A stretch of 64,000 bases of DNA. Source: Micromonospora sp. C95. GTDB lineage: Bacteria; Actinomycetota; Actinomycetes; Mycobacteriales; Micromonosporaceae. Below, piece after piece: positions 37,860-46,775 of the stretch. The notes beneath the pieces were generated by a model. It was not told the DNA's origin, ran no database searches, and was given only the letters and a program-made list of their open reading frames with translations. The stretch's first letter is position 1; every line of letters starts with the position of its first letter. The position numbers and the translations under genes were made by a program. The stretch lies in assembly GCF_018070465.1 (NCBI RefSeq), contig NZ_JAGPXT010000004.1, positions 248,001 through 312,000 of the forward strand, read 5' to 3'.

Positions 37860-38046
37860 GAACGCAGCCTAGTCCGCCCGCTCGACCCGTGTTCCCGATC
37901 ATCGGCCGGGCGCGCCGGACCGGGACGTCAGTGCAGGTCAGAGCCGCTTCGGTGCGGTCTGTCCAGAAAAAGGGAGCGATCGGAACGGCGTGCTGGCCGG
38001 GGGAAGGGGTAAGCGCGCCGGGCAACCATGCGACAGGAGGGACATC

Positions 38047-38907
38047 ATGCCGGAAACCCTCGCGGCCAGGCAGGTCGACATCGGTGACGCCGTGGCCGAC
38101 ATGTGGAGGTCGGTGCTGCTGTTCGTGCCCCGGGCCATCGCGTTCATCGCGATCCTCGTGGTCGGATGGCTCATCGCCAGAGCCGTGCTCAAGATCGTGG
38201 ACGCGGCTCTGGAACGGGTGGGGTTCGACCGGGCGGTCGAACGGGGCGGTATCAAGCGGGCACTGGAGCGGACGCGGTACGACGCCAGCGACATCCTGGC
38301 GAGGCTCGCGTACTACGCGGTGCTGCTGTTCACCCTTCAGTTCGCCTTCGGCGTCTGGGGGCCGAACGCGATCAGTGATCTGATCGCGGGCGTGGTGGCC
38401 TGGCTGCCCCGGGCGTTCGTCGCGATCGTCATCGTGGTGGTGGCCGCCGCGATCGCCAACGCGGTGCGGGACCTCGTCACCGGGGCGCTCGGCGGGCTGT
38501 CGTACGGCCGTTTCCTGGCCGACGTGACGGCGATCTTCATCATCGCCCTGGGTGTCATCGCGGCGCTCAACCAGGTGGGCATCGCCACCACCGTCACCCA
38601 GCCCGTGTTGATCGCGGTGCTCGCCACGGTGGCCGGCATCCTGATCGTCGGTGTCGGTGGCGGTCTGGTGCGGCCGATGCAGAACCGTTGGGAGGGCTGG
38701 CTCAACCGGGCGGCCGAGGAGTCGCGGGCGATCCGTGAGCAGCGGCAGGGCGCCGAGGCCGGGCGTGGCGACATGCAGCGGCAGATGGCCGACCGGAGCG
38801 GCGCCGCCCAGCCGGCCTCGCGGGGATCGGAGTCCTCGATGGCCGGCAGCCGGGGCACCTACCAGTCCGGCAACGCCGGCGACGAGACCCAGCAGTTCCG
38901 TCCGTGA
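38047..38907 (+). CDS. Mechanosensitive-channel-like protein with TM-helix repeats
   Basis: 286 residues from ATG 38047 with GACAGGAGGG upstream. At least four membrane helices; the N-terminal 'VDIGDAVADMWRSVLLFVPRAIAFIAILVVGWLIARAVLKIVDAAL' and 'DLIAGVVAWLPRAFVAIVIVVVAAAIANAVRDLV' are two copies of the conserved TM-helix repeat found in CmpX/MscS relatives. The MscS cytoplasmic beta domain is missing and the C-terminus is a polar tail. Probably a small channel or a membrane-stress protein. Confidence 0.8.
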   Translation: MPETLAARQVDIGDAVADMWRSVLLFVPRAIAFIAILVVGWLIARAVLKIVDAALERVGFDRAVERGGIKRALERTRYDASDILARLAYYAVLLFTLQFAFGVWGPNAISDLIAGVVAWLPRAFVAIVIVVVAAAIANAVRDLVTGALGGLSYGRFLADVTAIFIIALGVIAALNQVGIATTVTQPVLIAVLATVAGILIVGVGGGLVRPMQNRWEGWLNRAAEESRAIREQRQGAEAGRGDMQRQMADRSGAAQPASRGSESSMAGSRGTYQSGNAGDETQQFRP

Positions 38908-38965
38908 CGGTCGGCCGGTCGCGTTGAGACGGGTGTCCGCCGGATGGCGGGCACCCGTCCGCACG

Positions 38966-39340
38966 TCACAGCGGTGGCGGCTGCGGGGCCGGCGTGTCCA
39001 GCGCGGCCGTCAGCGCGCAGACGGCGAGCAGGCGCACCATCACCCAGTCCGCCTGCGCCCAGTCGATCGGGGCGTCGGCCGGCTGCCAGCCGTGTTCCTC
39101 GGCGGCGGCGCACATGCCGTCGGCGTAGCCGGCGAGGGCGGCGGCGGTCAACGGCCGCCGGTCCCCGTGCAGACTGTCGCGCACCGCGGCGGCGTGCTGG
39201 TCAACGGCGGCGAGCAACCCCGGCCGGGCGGTGGCTGCGGCGAGCCCGTCGAGACCCACGGCGTTGGCGAGAGTGACCAGGCTGGATCGTGCCCAGTCGA
39301 CGGCGGTGGGGGAGACGACCCGGTTCGACGGCACGCGCAT
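38966..39340 (-). CDS. Small helical protein resembling DUF6401
   Basis: 124 residues from ATG 39340. The 'GLAAATARPGLLAAVDQHAAAVRDSL' helix and a tryptophan-rich 'WQPADAPIDWAQADWVMVRLLAVCAL' region recall a small actinobacterial family labelled DUF6401, sometimes found in natural-product loci. No enzyme motif. I am unsure of the family and the function is unknown. It is convergent with the channel gene. Confidence 0.6.
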   Translation of the reverse strand: MRVPSNRVVSPTAVDWARSSLVTLANAVGLDGLAAATARPGLLAAVDQHAAAVRDSLHGDRRPLTAAALAGYADGMCAAAEEHGWQPADAPIDWAQADWVMVRLLAVCALTAALDTPAPQPPPL

Positions 39341-39499
39341 GGGGAACGAATGTAGCCAACCGGCGGGGCCGCGACCTCGGCCGCTCGGACGGTTCCGGCA
39401 GTACCGGGCGGCGTCCGCCGGGTGTCCGAGGGGATCGAGTCGGGCGCGGCGGACGGCGGGAACCGGACCCCGCGGCACGACCGGCACCAGGAGGCACGG

Positions 39500-39946
39500 A
39501 TGGACACCACCGACGGACCCGACGAGCAACACCGACGTCCGGCCGGAGTGAGCGACGACACGGTGGCCGCCCTCGGCAAACTCAGCGAGGCGCTGGAGTG
39601 CGCGGAACGGGCACGTGGTCATCTCTACTCGCTGCACCAGCTCATCGGGCACGCCGACCTGATGCTCGACGACGCGGTACGGATGTTCCGCGACGCCGGG
39701 CACCCCGGTATCGCCGACCGGATCGCCGACGAACTGGTGGGCCGCAACGTCATCGCGGGCCGGTGGACGTTCCAGATCGTCGAGGACTTCGACGACGGCT
39801 ACCACGCGGTGTTCCGCGACCTGGACCGCTCGGCACGCGACCAGCTGGTCGGTGGCCGACGGCACCTCTACGAGGCGGAGATGAAGGAGCGTCGCCGGAC
39901 CCCCGGACGTCCGGGCCACGAGGCACGCCCGGCCGGCGAACCATGA
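39500..39946 (+). CDS. Hypothetical helical protein
   Basis: 148 residues from ATG 39500, which has AGGAGGCACGG directly upstream. The centre is predicted helical ('VAALGKLSEALECAERARGHLYSLHQLIGHADLMLDDAVRMFRDAG') followed by 'VIAGRWTFQIVEDFDDGYHAVFRDLDRSARDQL', with a charged tail. It reads like a conserved actinobacterial protein, but I do not recognise the family. No membrane segment. Confidence 0.65.
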   Translation: MDTTDGPDEQHRRPAGVSDDTVAALGKLSEALECAERARGHLYSLHQLIGHADLMLDDAVRMFRDAGHPGIADRIADELVGRNVIAGRWTFQIVEDFDDGYHAVFRDLDRSARDQLVGGRRHLYEAEMKERRRTPGRPGHEARPAGEP

Positions 39947-39950
39947 CCTT

Positions 39951-39975
39951 CGGCCGGGCCGGGCGAACCCGGCCG
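39951..39975. terminator. Possible bidirectional terminator
   Basis: CGGCCGGG (39951-39958) pairs perfectly with CCCGGCCG (39968-39975) between convergent genes, 4 bases after the rightward stop. Confidence 0.45.
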
Positions 39976-40001
39976 ACAACCGTCCCAGCCTCGGCGCAGC
40001 C

Positions 40002-40214
40002 CTACTCGGCGGAAGGCGCGTCGGCCGGGCGGCGACGCGCGGCGTCGTCGGCGATGATCACGGTCGCCACCATCAGCGCGACGCAGAGGCTGAACAGCCA
40101 CGAGCTGTCGTCGACCAGCCTGGCCGAGACGGGTGCCTGCACGGCGGCGAGGAGGAAGCCGAGCCATGCCAGGCGGCGCTGACGCGTGGAGAGAAAGCCG
40201 GAGCCCTGATGCAT
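40002..40214 (-). CDS. Small two-helix membrane protein
   Basis: 70 residues from ATG 40214; an in-frame GTG at 40313 would add 33 polar residues and has no better ribosome binding site. Two membrane helices, 'LAWLGFLLAAVQAPVSARL' and 'WLFSLCVALMVATVIIAD', are followed by a charged tail 'DAARRRPADAPSAE'. Function unknown. Confidence 0.6.
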   Translation of the reverse strand: MHQGSGFLSTRQRRLAWLGFLLAAVQAPVSARLVDDSSWLFSLCVALMVATVIIADDAARRRPADAPSAE

Positions 40215-40329
40215 TCCGAAAGTCTTGCGCGCGACACGGCCGTTGCCGTCAGCCGAACGGCCGATTCTGCCGGAGCTGTCCGAATTCACCGCCCGTTCGG
40301 CTGAGGCCGTCACGCTGCCCGCCGGGTCG

Positions 40330-40378
40330 CTCCGGGTACGGTCCGGGTCGCTGTCCCTGATCCGGACCGTACCCGGAG
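40330..40378 (-). terminator. Strong terminator hairpin
   Basis: Perfect 17-bp stem (40330-40346 with 40362-40378) and 15-base loop, starting 7 bases past the stop of the small gene at 40385. Confidence 0.85.
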
Positions 40379-40384
40379 GCGGTG

Positions 40385-40642
40385 TCAGAGGGTGTCCGGG
40401 CCGGTGCGTCCGGTGGTGGACGGGCGGTAGGCGCGGTCCGGGTCGGTGGGCTCACGGCCCGCGCCGGGCACCTCGCCGCCCCGGTCGGCCGCCTCGGGGC
40501 CGTGCCCGAAGGCCGCTTCCTCCCCGGCGTCGTTGCCGGTCACGTCGTCGGCCTGCCCATCGAGGGTGGACCGGGCGACGGCCCGGTCCAGTTCCTCAAG
40601 CGGGAGTCGTTCCTCGTCGCGCCACGCCCTGTCGTCGGTCAT
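40385..40642 (-). CDS. Small acidic hydrophilic protein
   Basis: 85 residues, highly charged and without predicted fold ('DDRAWRDEERLPLEELDRAVARSTLDGQADD', 'NDAGEEAAFGHGPEAADRGGEVPGAG'). Its own strong terminator follows directly, which supports expression. It is on the same strand as the SRPBCC gene, 129 bases downstream of it. I do not recognise a family; intrinsically disordered stress proteins look like this. Confidence 0.55.
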   Translation of the reverse strand: MTDDRAWRDEERLPLEELDRAVARSTLDGQADDVTGNDAGEEAAFGHGPEAADRGGEVPGAGREPTDPDRAYRPSTTGRTGPDTL

Positions 40643-40771
40643 GCCAACGCGGTACCCCCGCCCCGCCGTCGCAAACGAGACGCCCGGGCCGGCGTGACCC
40701 TGCCTCGGACCCGCTCAACCGGCGACGGCCGCCGGTCGAACCGGCGGCCGTCCAGGGGTCTCGTCGCGGAA

Positions 40772-41233
40772 TCAGGGCTGCGGGCGGTCGACCTGCCCGC
40801 GCCACGCCCCGGTCTCCTGACCGCGCCGCTCGATGAACGTCTTGAACCGCTGCAGGTCGGCCTTGGCCCGGCGGTCTACCACGCCGAGCTTGTCGCCGGC
40901 CTGCTCGATCACGCCGTGCGGGTCGAACTCCAACTGGAGGGAGACCCGGCTGGTGTTCTCGTCCAACCGGTGGAAGGTGACCACCCCGGAGTGCTGGGTG
41001 CCGCCGGTCGACCGCCACGCCACCCGCTCGTCGGGCAACTGCTCGGTGATCTCGGCGTCGAACTCCCGCTTGACCCCGGCGATCTCGACGGTCCAGTGGG
41101 TCATCGTGTCGGAGAGCTGGCGGATCTCCTGCACGCCCTCCATGAACTGCGGAAACTCCTCGAACTGGGTCCACTGGTCGTACGCCGTCCGGATCGGGAC
41201 GGCCACGTCGACATGCTCCGTTACACCACTCAT
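40772..41233 (-). CDS. SRPBCC (polyketide cyclase-like) family protein
   Basis: 153 residues from ATG 41233 with AGGAAGGA upstream. The START/SRPBCC fold is seen in 'VTEHVDVAVPIRTAYDQWTQFEEFPQFMEGVQEIRQL', 'HWTVEIAGVKREFDAEITEQLPDERVAWRSTGG' and the long C-terminal helix 'KADLQRFKTFIERR'. Homologues bind hydrophobic ligands; this subgroup is common among stress-type membrane-associated proteins. The true ligand is unknown. Confidence 0.88.
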   Translation of the reverse strand: MSGVTEHVDVAVPIRTAYDQWTQFEEFPQFMEGVQEIRQLSDTMTHWTVEIAGVKREFDAEITEQLPDERVAWRSTGGTQHSGVVTFHRLDENTSRVSLQLEFDPHGVIEQAGDKLGVVDRRAKADLQRFKTFIERRGQETGAWRGQVDRPQP

Positions 41234-41280
41234 CAGAATCCTTCCTGCACTTGGTGAGGCTCGCGGACCGGTCAGTCCAC

Positions 41281-41697
41281 CTACCAGCGCGTCGTCTCGT
41301 TGGTGTGGCCGAGCGCCGCCCACACCTCGGACACCGTCTGGTACCGGGTGTTCTCGGGCAGCCGCTGCAACGCGGCCAGTACGTCGTCGGGGGCCTCGTT
41401 CGCACGAGCGTTGGCCAGTAGCGCGGCCCGGTCCCCGGGCAGGGCGGTCATCGTGATGAACCGCCCCAGCCGGCTGCGGGCCTCGACATCCTCGGAGGTC
41501 ATGCCCTGGGGAGCGCCGCTGCGCAGGTCGCCGGCCGGCGCCGTGGTCGGCTCCGGCTGGTCCTCTCCCGCGGGCTCCGGGACGCGGAACTCGTCGACCC
41601 GTGAGCCGCCGGTTCCCGGCCCCTGCACGAGGCCGCTGACCTCCTGGCTCATCTGCTCGTCGACCCTCGGTGAGTGCTTGCTGCTGCCGCGATCCAT
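41281..41697 (-). CDS. DUF2795 domain protein
   Basis: 138 residues. A disordered N-terminal half precedes a C-terminal DUF2795-like helical domain ('VLAALQRLPENTRYQTVSEVWAALG'). Function unknown. It lies 47 bases upstream of the SRPBCC gene in the same direction, so the two may share a transcript. Confidence 0.65.
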   Translation of the reverse strand: MDRGSSKHSPRVDEQMSQEVSGLVQGPGTGGSRVDEFRVPEPAGEDQPEPTTAPAGDLRSGAPQGMTSEDVEARSRLGRFITMTALPGDRAALLANARANEAPDDVLAALQRLPENTRYQTVSEVWAALGHTNETTRW

Positions 41698-41742
41698 GTC
41701 TTCTGCGCTACCCGAGGGGACGGGCGGTAAACCGATGCGCGG

Positions 41743-42720
41743 TCACGTGCCGGCCGGCGACCGCGGTGGCAGCACCGGCTCGTCCGTGTCCTCCCGGCCG
41801 GACTGCAGCCGCCGGCCCCGCTGCAGTTCGGCGTTGATCTGGACACCGAGCATCAACGCGGAATTGGACAGGTAGAGCCAGACCAGGAACGCGATCACCG
41901 CCCCGAGACTGCCGTACGTCGTGTTGTACGAGCCGAAGTTGGCCACGTACAGCCCGAAGCCGAAGGAGCCGAGCGCCCAGGTGGTCAGGGCCACCACCCC
42001 GCCCAGGGTGAGCCAGCGGAAGCGGGGCTGGCGCACATTTGGCGCGACCCAGAACAGTAGGGACATCAACAGCATCGCGATCAACGCCAGCGCCGGCCAC
42101 TTGGCCACCGCCCAGGCGGTACGGGCGGCCGCGCCGGCGCCCACCAGGTCACCTACCGCATCGGCCACCGGGCCGCTGACGATCAGACCGGCGGCCACGG
42201 TGGCCAGCAGCACCAGCGACAGGGCAGCCAGCCCGAGCTGCGTCGGACGCAGCCGCCACACGGGCCGTCCCTCGACCACGCCGTAGATCGCGTTCGAGGC
42301 CCGGGTGAAAGAGGCGATGAAGTTCGAGGCCGACCAGAGCGCACCGAGCAGACCGAAGCTGAGCAACACCCCGGCGGAGCTGTTCTGGTCCACCACCTCG
42401 CGGACCACGCCGACGAAGCTCTCGTTCGCCACCACCGAGCCGGCACCCATGTCCCGGGCCAGATCGAGGACCGTGTCGACGGTGCGTTCACCGTCGGAGA
42501 CCAGACCGACCAGAGCCACCACCACGACGGTGGAGGGAAACAGCGCCAGCACCCCGTAGTAGGTGAGGGCAGCCGCCCAGTCCGTGCAGTTGTCCCGCAG
42601 GTAGTTGCGTCCCGCCCGGACCAGCACGCCACGCCAGGTCGGCCAGCGGAGCTGGCGGATACCCGGCAGCAGCGGCACCGGCGGATCGGTCGACGGGGCG
42701 TCGGGGTTCGTCGTCGTCAT
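41743..42720 (-). CDS. YihY/BrkB-family inner-membrane protein
   Basis: 325 residues from ATG 42720 with GGGAG upstream. Six membrane helices with the family's 'NYLRDNCTDWAAALTYYGVLALFPSTVVVVALVG' start, 'LLSFGLLGALWSASNFIASFTRASNAIYGVVEGRP' and the final 'GSLGAVIAFLVWLYLSNSALMLGVQINAEL'. The family was once annotated as ribonuclease BN in error; it is probably a transporter or lipid-handling membrane protein. C-terminal cytoplasmic tail is Arg-rich. Confidence 0.9.
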   Translation of the reverse strand: MTTTNPDAPSTDPPVPLLPGIRQLRWPTWRGVLVRAGRNYLRDNCTDWAAALTYYGVLALFPSTVVVVALVGLVSDGERTVDTVLDLARDMGAGSVVANESFVGVVREVVDQNSSAGVLLSFGLLGALWSASNFIASFTRASNAIYGVVEGRPVWRLRPTQLGLAALSLVLLATVAAGLIVSGPVADAVGDLVGAGAAARTAWAVAKWPALALIAMLLMSLLFWVAPNVRQPRFRWLTLGGVVALTTWALGSFGFGLYVANFGSYNTTYGSLGAVIAFLVWLYLSNSALMLGVQINAELQRGRRLQSGREDTDEPVLPPRSPAGT

Positions 42721-42777
42721 CACCGCTCCCTGGGCGCTGCGGGCACGTGGTTGGCCCCGCCGGTACCCGGCCCGGTC

Positions 42778-42808
42778 CGGCGGCAAACGCCGCCGGCGTT
42801 TGCCGCCG
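42778..42808 (-). terminator. Terminator hairpin after aldehyde dehydrogenase
   Basis: Perfect 14-bp stem (42778-42791 with 42795-42808) and a 3-base loop, 66 bases beyond the dehydrogenase stop and upstream of the BrkB-like gene. Confidence 0.75.
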
Positions 42809-42874
42809 CGTCACCGGGGTACGCCAGTCCGAATCGCCGGTGGCCGGCCGGGCGCGGTGTCCGGGTGCAGGCGC

Positions 42875-44308
42875 CTACCAGTGGCCGCCGCCGGGTGCCT
42901 GGATGTGCACCGCCTTGGTGGCGGTGAACTCGTCGAGCAGTTCCGGCCCGTAGCCGAAGCCCTGGCCGCTGGCCCGGCGCGGGTGGGCGGCACCGGCGGG
43001 CGCGCCGCCGAAGACCGCGTTCACCTTCACGGTGCCCACCGGCAGCTCCCGCCAGGCGCGCTGGGCGTGGCTCATCGACCCGGTCAGTACGGTCGCCGCC
43101 AACCCGTACGGTGAGTCGGCCGCGCACCGCAGCGCCTCGGAGAACGAGTCGACCACCACGACCGGGGCCACCGGGCCGAACGTCTCCTCCCGGATCAACG
43201 CCAGGTCGTGCCGGCAACGGTCGATCACGGTCGCCGGGTAGAAGGCACCCGGTCCCTCCGGCAGGGTGCCGCCGACCCGCAGCCGGGCACCGTCGGCCAC
43301 CGCCGCGATCACCTGCCCGTGCACCTGATCGCGATGGCGCCGGTCGACAAGCGGACCGAGCTGGGTCTGCGGGTCCCGCCCCGGTCCGACGTGCAGCGCG
43401 GCGGCCCGCTCGACGAGCGCGGCGACGAAGTCCTCGGCGACGTCGCGATGGGCGTAGATCCGCTCCACCGCGACGCAGATCTGACCCGCGTTGGCGAACG
43501 CACCCAGGGCGGCCTCACCGGCGGCCCAGTTCGGGTCGACGTCGGCGTCGACGATCAGCGGGTCGCTGCCGCCGTTCTCCAGCAGCACCTTGGCGCCGGT
43601 GCCGGCCGCGGCCGTGGCGATCGCCCGGCCGGTGGCACTGGATCCCACGTGCGCCACCATGTCCACCTCGGCGGCTGCCAACGCCGCGCCGGTGGTCGGG
43701 CCGCCGATGAGCAGCGACAGCACCCCCGCCGGCAGGGCGGTGTCGAACGCGCGGGCCAGCAGCCACCCGGTGGCCGGCGTGCGTTCGCTGGGCTTGTGCA
43801 GCACCACGTTCCCGGTGACCAGGGCCGCACCGAGCAGCCCGCAGGACACGGCTACCGGGTCGTTCCACGGTGTGATGGCAGCCACCACGCCGCGCGGCTG
43901 CGGCGTCATGAAGTCGATCGCGGCGGGATCGCCGTGCAGGGTACGGCCGCCCCGGGCCGGCGCGAGTTCGGCGTACTGCCGCAGGGTGGCGATGCCCGCC
44001 TCGACGCCGCCCCGGGCGTCCGCGAGCGGCTTGCCCATCTCCGCGGTCGTCGCCCGAGCCAGGTCGTCGGCGGCCTCGGTGACCGCGTCGGCGATCCGGT
44101 GCAGCGCCGCGGCCCGCTCCGCCGGGGAGGTCGACGCCCACTCCGGCGCCACCCCCCGCGCCGCCGCCACCGCCTTGTCGACCTCGTCGGCCGTGGCGAC
44201 CGGGGCGCTGGTCACCGGGCGGCCGTCGGCCGGATCGTGCACCGTCAACTCGCCGGCCTCCCCGCCGGCACCCCACACCCCACCGATGAGCTGCGTGACC
44301 GTGTACAT
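42875..44308 (-). CDS. Aldehyde dehydrogenase family protein
   Basis: 477 residues from ATG 44308 (ATG 44320 is possible; neither has a clear ribosome binding site). The catalytic Cys is in 'NAGQICVAVERI', the general-base Glu in 'LLENGGSDPLIV', and the NAD site in 'TPWNDPVAVSCGLLG'. The 'LENGGSDP' spelling differs slightly from the usual LELGG. It oxidises an unidentified aldehyde to the acid. It is divergent from the CrtI-like gene at 44378; the 69-base gap must hold both promoters. Confidence 0.88.
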   Translation of the reverse strand: MYTVTQLIGGVWGAGGEAGELTVHDPADGRPVTSAPVATADEVDKAVAAARGVAPEWASTSPAERAAALHRIADAVTEAADDLARATTAEMGKPLADARGGVEAGIATLRQYAELAPARGGRTLHGDPAAIDFMTPQPRGVVAAITPWNDPVAVSCGLLGAALVTGNVVLHKPSERTPATGWLLARAFDTALPAGVLSLLIGGPTTGAALAAAEVDMVAHVGSSATGRAIATAAAGTGAKVLLENGGSDPLIVDADVDPNWAAGEAALGAFANAGQICVAVERIYAHRDVAEDFVAALVERAAALHVGPGRDPQTQLGPLVDRRHRDQVHGQVIAAVADGARLRVGGTLPEGPGAFYPATVIDRCRHDLALIREETFGPVAPVVVVDSFSEALRCAADSPYGLAATVLTGSMSHAQRAWRELPVGTVKVNAVFGGAPAGAAHPRRASGQGFGYGPELLDEFTATKAVHIQAPGGGHW

Positions 44309-44377
44309 GGCGCGCTGCATGCCCGGGCCCGGCCGCGGCAAACGTTTCGCCCGGCGAGCCCGGGGTAGCGTCCTCGG

Positions 44378-45991
44378 ATGACCTCGCCAGGTTCCGCCGG
44401 TGCCGAGCGGGCCGACGCCGTCATCGTCGGTGCCGGACACAACGGCCTGGTCGCCGCCAACCTGTTGGCGGACGCGGGTTGGGACGTGCTGGTGCTGGAG
44501 GCGACCGGGGTACCCGGCGGGGCGGTCCGCTCGGCCGAGGTGACCGCACCCGGCTACCTCAGCGACCTGTTCAGCTCGTTCTACCCGCTCGGCTACGCCT
44601 CGCCGGTGCTGCGCGGGCTCGACCTGACCCGGTACGGGCTCACCTGGCGGCACGCCCCCGACGTGCTGGCCCACCTGTTCGGCGACGACCGGGCTGCCGT
44701 GCTCAACCGCGACCCCGACGTCACGGCGGCGTCGTTGGAGACCTTCGCCCCCGGCGACGGCGAGCGCTGGCTGACCGCGTACGCGCAGTGGCGGCAGATC
44801 GCCGAACCGATGCTGGAGCTGATCACCACTCCGTTCCCGCCGGTCCGCGGCGGCCTCGGCCTGCTGCGCCGGCTGCGGGTCGGTGGCGCGCTGCGGCTGG
44901 CCCGGCGGCTGGTGCTGCCGGTGAACCGGCTCGGCGAGGAACTGTTCGCCGGTGCCGGTGGGCCGGCGTTGCTCGCCGGTTGCGCCCTGCACACCGACCT
45001 GTCCACCGAGGAGGCCGGCTCCGGCGTCTACGGCTGGCTGCTCGCCATGCTCGGCCAGCAGGTCGGCTGGCCGGTCCCGGAAGGCGGCGCACAGAAGATC
45101 ACCGACGCGCTGGTGGCCCGGTTGACCGAGCGGGGCGGCCGGATTCTCTACGGCGCCCGGGTGGACCGGGTCCTGGTCGCCCGGGGGCGGGCGGTGGGCG
45201 TACGCACCGTCGGTGGCACCAACTGGCGGGCCCGTCGGGCCGTGCTCGCCGACGTGCCCGCGCCCGCCCTGTACCTGGATCTGGTCGGCCCGGCCGTGCT
45301 GCCCCCGCGACTGGTGGCCGACCTGGAACACTTCCGCTGGGACGGCTCCACCCTGAAGGTGGACTGGGCGCTGTCCGCCCCGGTGCCCTGGACGAACCGC
45401 AGCCTGTCCACCGTGGGCACGGTGCACCTGGGGGCGGATCTCGGCGGGCTGACCGGCTACGCCGCCAGGCTGGCCCGGGGCGAGCTGCCACCGGATCCGT
45501 TCCTGCTGGTGGGGCAGATGTCGGTGGCGGACCCGAGTCACTCGCCGCCGGGCACCGAGTCGCTCTGGTCGTACACCCACCTGCCGTTTCGCCGGCACTG
45601 GCGGGCCGACGACATCATGTCCCACGTCGAGCGGATGGAGACGGTGCTGGAAACCGCCGCCCCAGGGTTCCGCAGCCTGGTGGTGGGCCGGCACGTGGCC
45701 GGCCCCGCCGAGCTGGAGGAGGCCGACCCGAGCCTGGTCGGCGGTGCGTTGGGCGGCGGCACCGCCGCCCCCTACCAGCAGCTGTTCCTGCGGCCGGTGC
45801 CCGGACTCGGTCGCGCCGACACCCCGGTGGACCGGCTCTTCCTGGCCAGCGCGTCGGCACACCCCGGCGGCGGGGTGCACGGCGCACCCGGCGCGAACGC
45901 CGCCCGCGCCGCCCTGGCCCGGGACCGAACTCTCACCGGCGGGTGGTACCACCGGGCGGTCGCCACCGCGAACCGGGCCGTCTACGCATGA
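44378..45991 (+). CDS. Phytoene-desaturase/CrtI-like FAD oxidoreductase
   Basis: 537 residues. N-terminal Rossmann motif 'AVIVGAGHNGLVAANLLADAGWDVLVLEATGVPGGAVRS', the mid-protein 'VPEGGAQKITDALVARLTERGGRILYGARVDRVLV' typical of carotenoid-desaturase-like flavoproteins, and the C-terminal FAD block 'LFLASASAHPGGGVHGAPGANAARAAL'. Without other carotenoid genes nearby, the substrate is uncertain; this subgroup includes pyridine-nucleotide-disulfide-like proteins of unknown function. Confidence 0.85.
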   Translation: MTSPGSAGAERADAVIVGAGHNGLVAANLLADAGWDVLVLEATGVPGGAVRSAEVTAPGYLSDLFSSFYPLGYASPVLRGLDLTRYGLTWRHAPDVLAHLFGDDRAAVLNRDPDVTAASLETFAPGDGERWLTAYAQWRQIAEPMLELITTPFPPVRGGLGLLRRLRVGGALRLARRLVLPVNRLGEELFAGAGGPALLAGCALHTDLSTEEAGSGVYGWLLAMLGQQVGWPVPEGGAQKITDALVARLTERGGRILYGARVDRVLVARGRAVGVRTVGGTNWRARRAVLADVPAPALYLDLVGPAVLPPRLVADLEHFRWDGSTLKVDWALSAPVPWTNRSLSTVGTVHLGADLGGLTGYAARLARGELPPDPFLLVGQMSVADPSHSPPGTESLWSYTHLPFRRHWRADDIMSHVERMETVLETAAPGFRSLVVGRHVAGPAELEEADPSLVGGALGGGTAAPYQQLFLRPVPGLGRADTPVDRLFLASASAHPGGGVHGAPGANAARAALARDRTLTGGWYHRAVATANRAVYA

Positions 45992-46007
45992 CCGCCGGGC
46001 CTACCGG

Positions 46008-46775
46008 TCAGGGCTCGATGTTGCGGTGCCGGGTACGCAGCTTGAACGGCATCAGGGCGCTCTCGATCTTGGTTGCGGTGGTCATCTTCGAGGCGCCGTC
46101 GCGCCGCTCCTCGAACCGGATCGGCACCTCCAGGATGGTGTGCCCCAGCTTGGTGGCCAGGTAGTGCATCTCGACCTGGAAGCTGTAGCCGTTGGACTGC
46201 ACCCGCTCCAGTCCGATGTCGCGCAGCGCGTCGGCCCGCCAGATCTTGAAACCGGCGGTGAGGTCGCGGATCCGCACCCGTAGCAGCGTGTGCACGTACA
46301 GGTTCGCCCAACCGCTGAGCGCCCGCCGGTACAGCGGCCAGTTCTCGTCCAGTTCGCCGCCGGGCACGTAGCGCGAGCCGATGACCACGCCGGCCTGAGT
46401 GGACAGCAGCGCGCCGAGCATGCCCGGCAACGCCTCCGGCGGGTGGGACAGGTCGGCGTCCATCTGGGCCACGTACTCGGCGCCGCCGTCGAGGGCCCGG
46501 CCGATCCCGTCCACGTACGCCCGGCCCAGACCCTCCTTGCCCGGCCGGTGCACGACCTGCACCCGTTCCGGATGCTCGATGGCGAGCTTGTCCGCGACCT
46601 CACCGGTACCGTCGGGAGAGTTGTCGTCGGCGACCAGCACCTTCAGGCCGGGCAGTGGCAGCGCGAGGAGCCGCTCGACAAGCGTCGGCAGGTTGCCCGC
46701 CTCGTTGTAGGTCGGGACCACGACGGTCAGGCGGACGTCCCGCCACGGCGAGGGCAACTGGACGGGTTCGATCAT
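46008..46775 (-). CDS. Polyprenol-phosphate mannose synthase (GT2)
   Basis: 255 residues from ATG 46775, with GAGG 8 bases upstream. GT-A fold: 'LTVVVPTYNEAGNLPTLVERLL', 'VADDNSPDGTGEVAD', 'GLGRAYVDGIGRALDGGAEYVAQMDADLSHPPEAL' with the DAD metal site, and 'RDLTAGFKIWRADAL'. This is the DPM1/Ppm family that transfers mannose from GDP-mannose to polyprenyl phosphate for extracytoplasmic mannosylation. The separate acyltransferase domain (Lnt/Ppm2) is not present. It is divergent from the heptose operon and may serve the same envelope glycan. Confidence 0.88.
   Translation of the reverse strand: MIEPVQLPSPWRDVRLTVVVPTYNEAGNLPTLVERLLALPLPGLKVLVADDNSPDGTGEVADKLAIEHPERVQVVHRPGKEGLGRAYVDGIGRALDGGAEYVAQMDADLSHPPEALPGMLGALLSTQAGVVIGSRYVPGGELDENWPLYRRALSGWANLYVHTLLRVRIRDLTAGFKIWRADALRDIGLERVQSNGYSFQVEMHYLATKLGHTILEVPIRFEERRDGASKMTTATKIESALMPFKLRTRHRNIEP

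Noticed and set aside
42875..45952. Very long open frame on the minus strand running through the CrtI-like gene
   Set aside because: Only the part up to 44308 codes for a recognisable protein (aldehyde dehydrogenase); the rest is an antisense artefact of high GC content opposite a clear plus-strand gene.
44378..45991. Carotenoid biosynthesis cluster around the CrtI-like gene
   Set aside because: No phytoene synthase, cyclase or prenyltransferase is nearby, so a carotenoid role is not supported.
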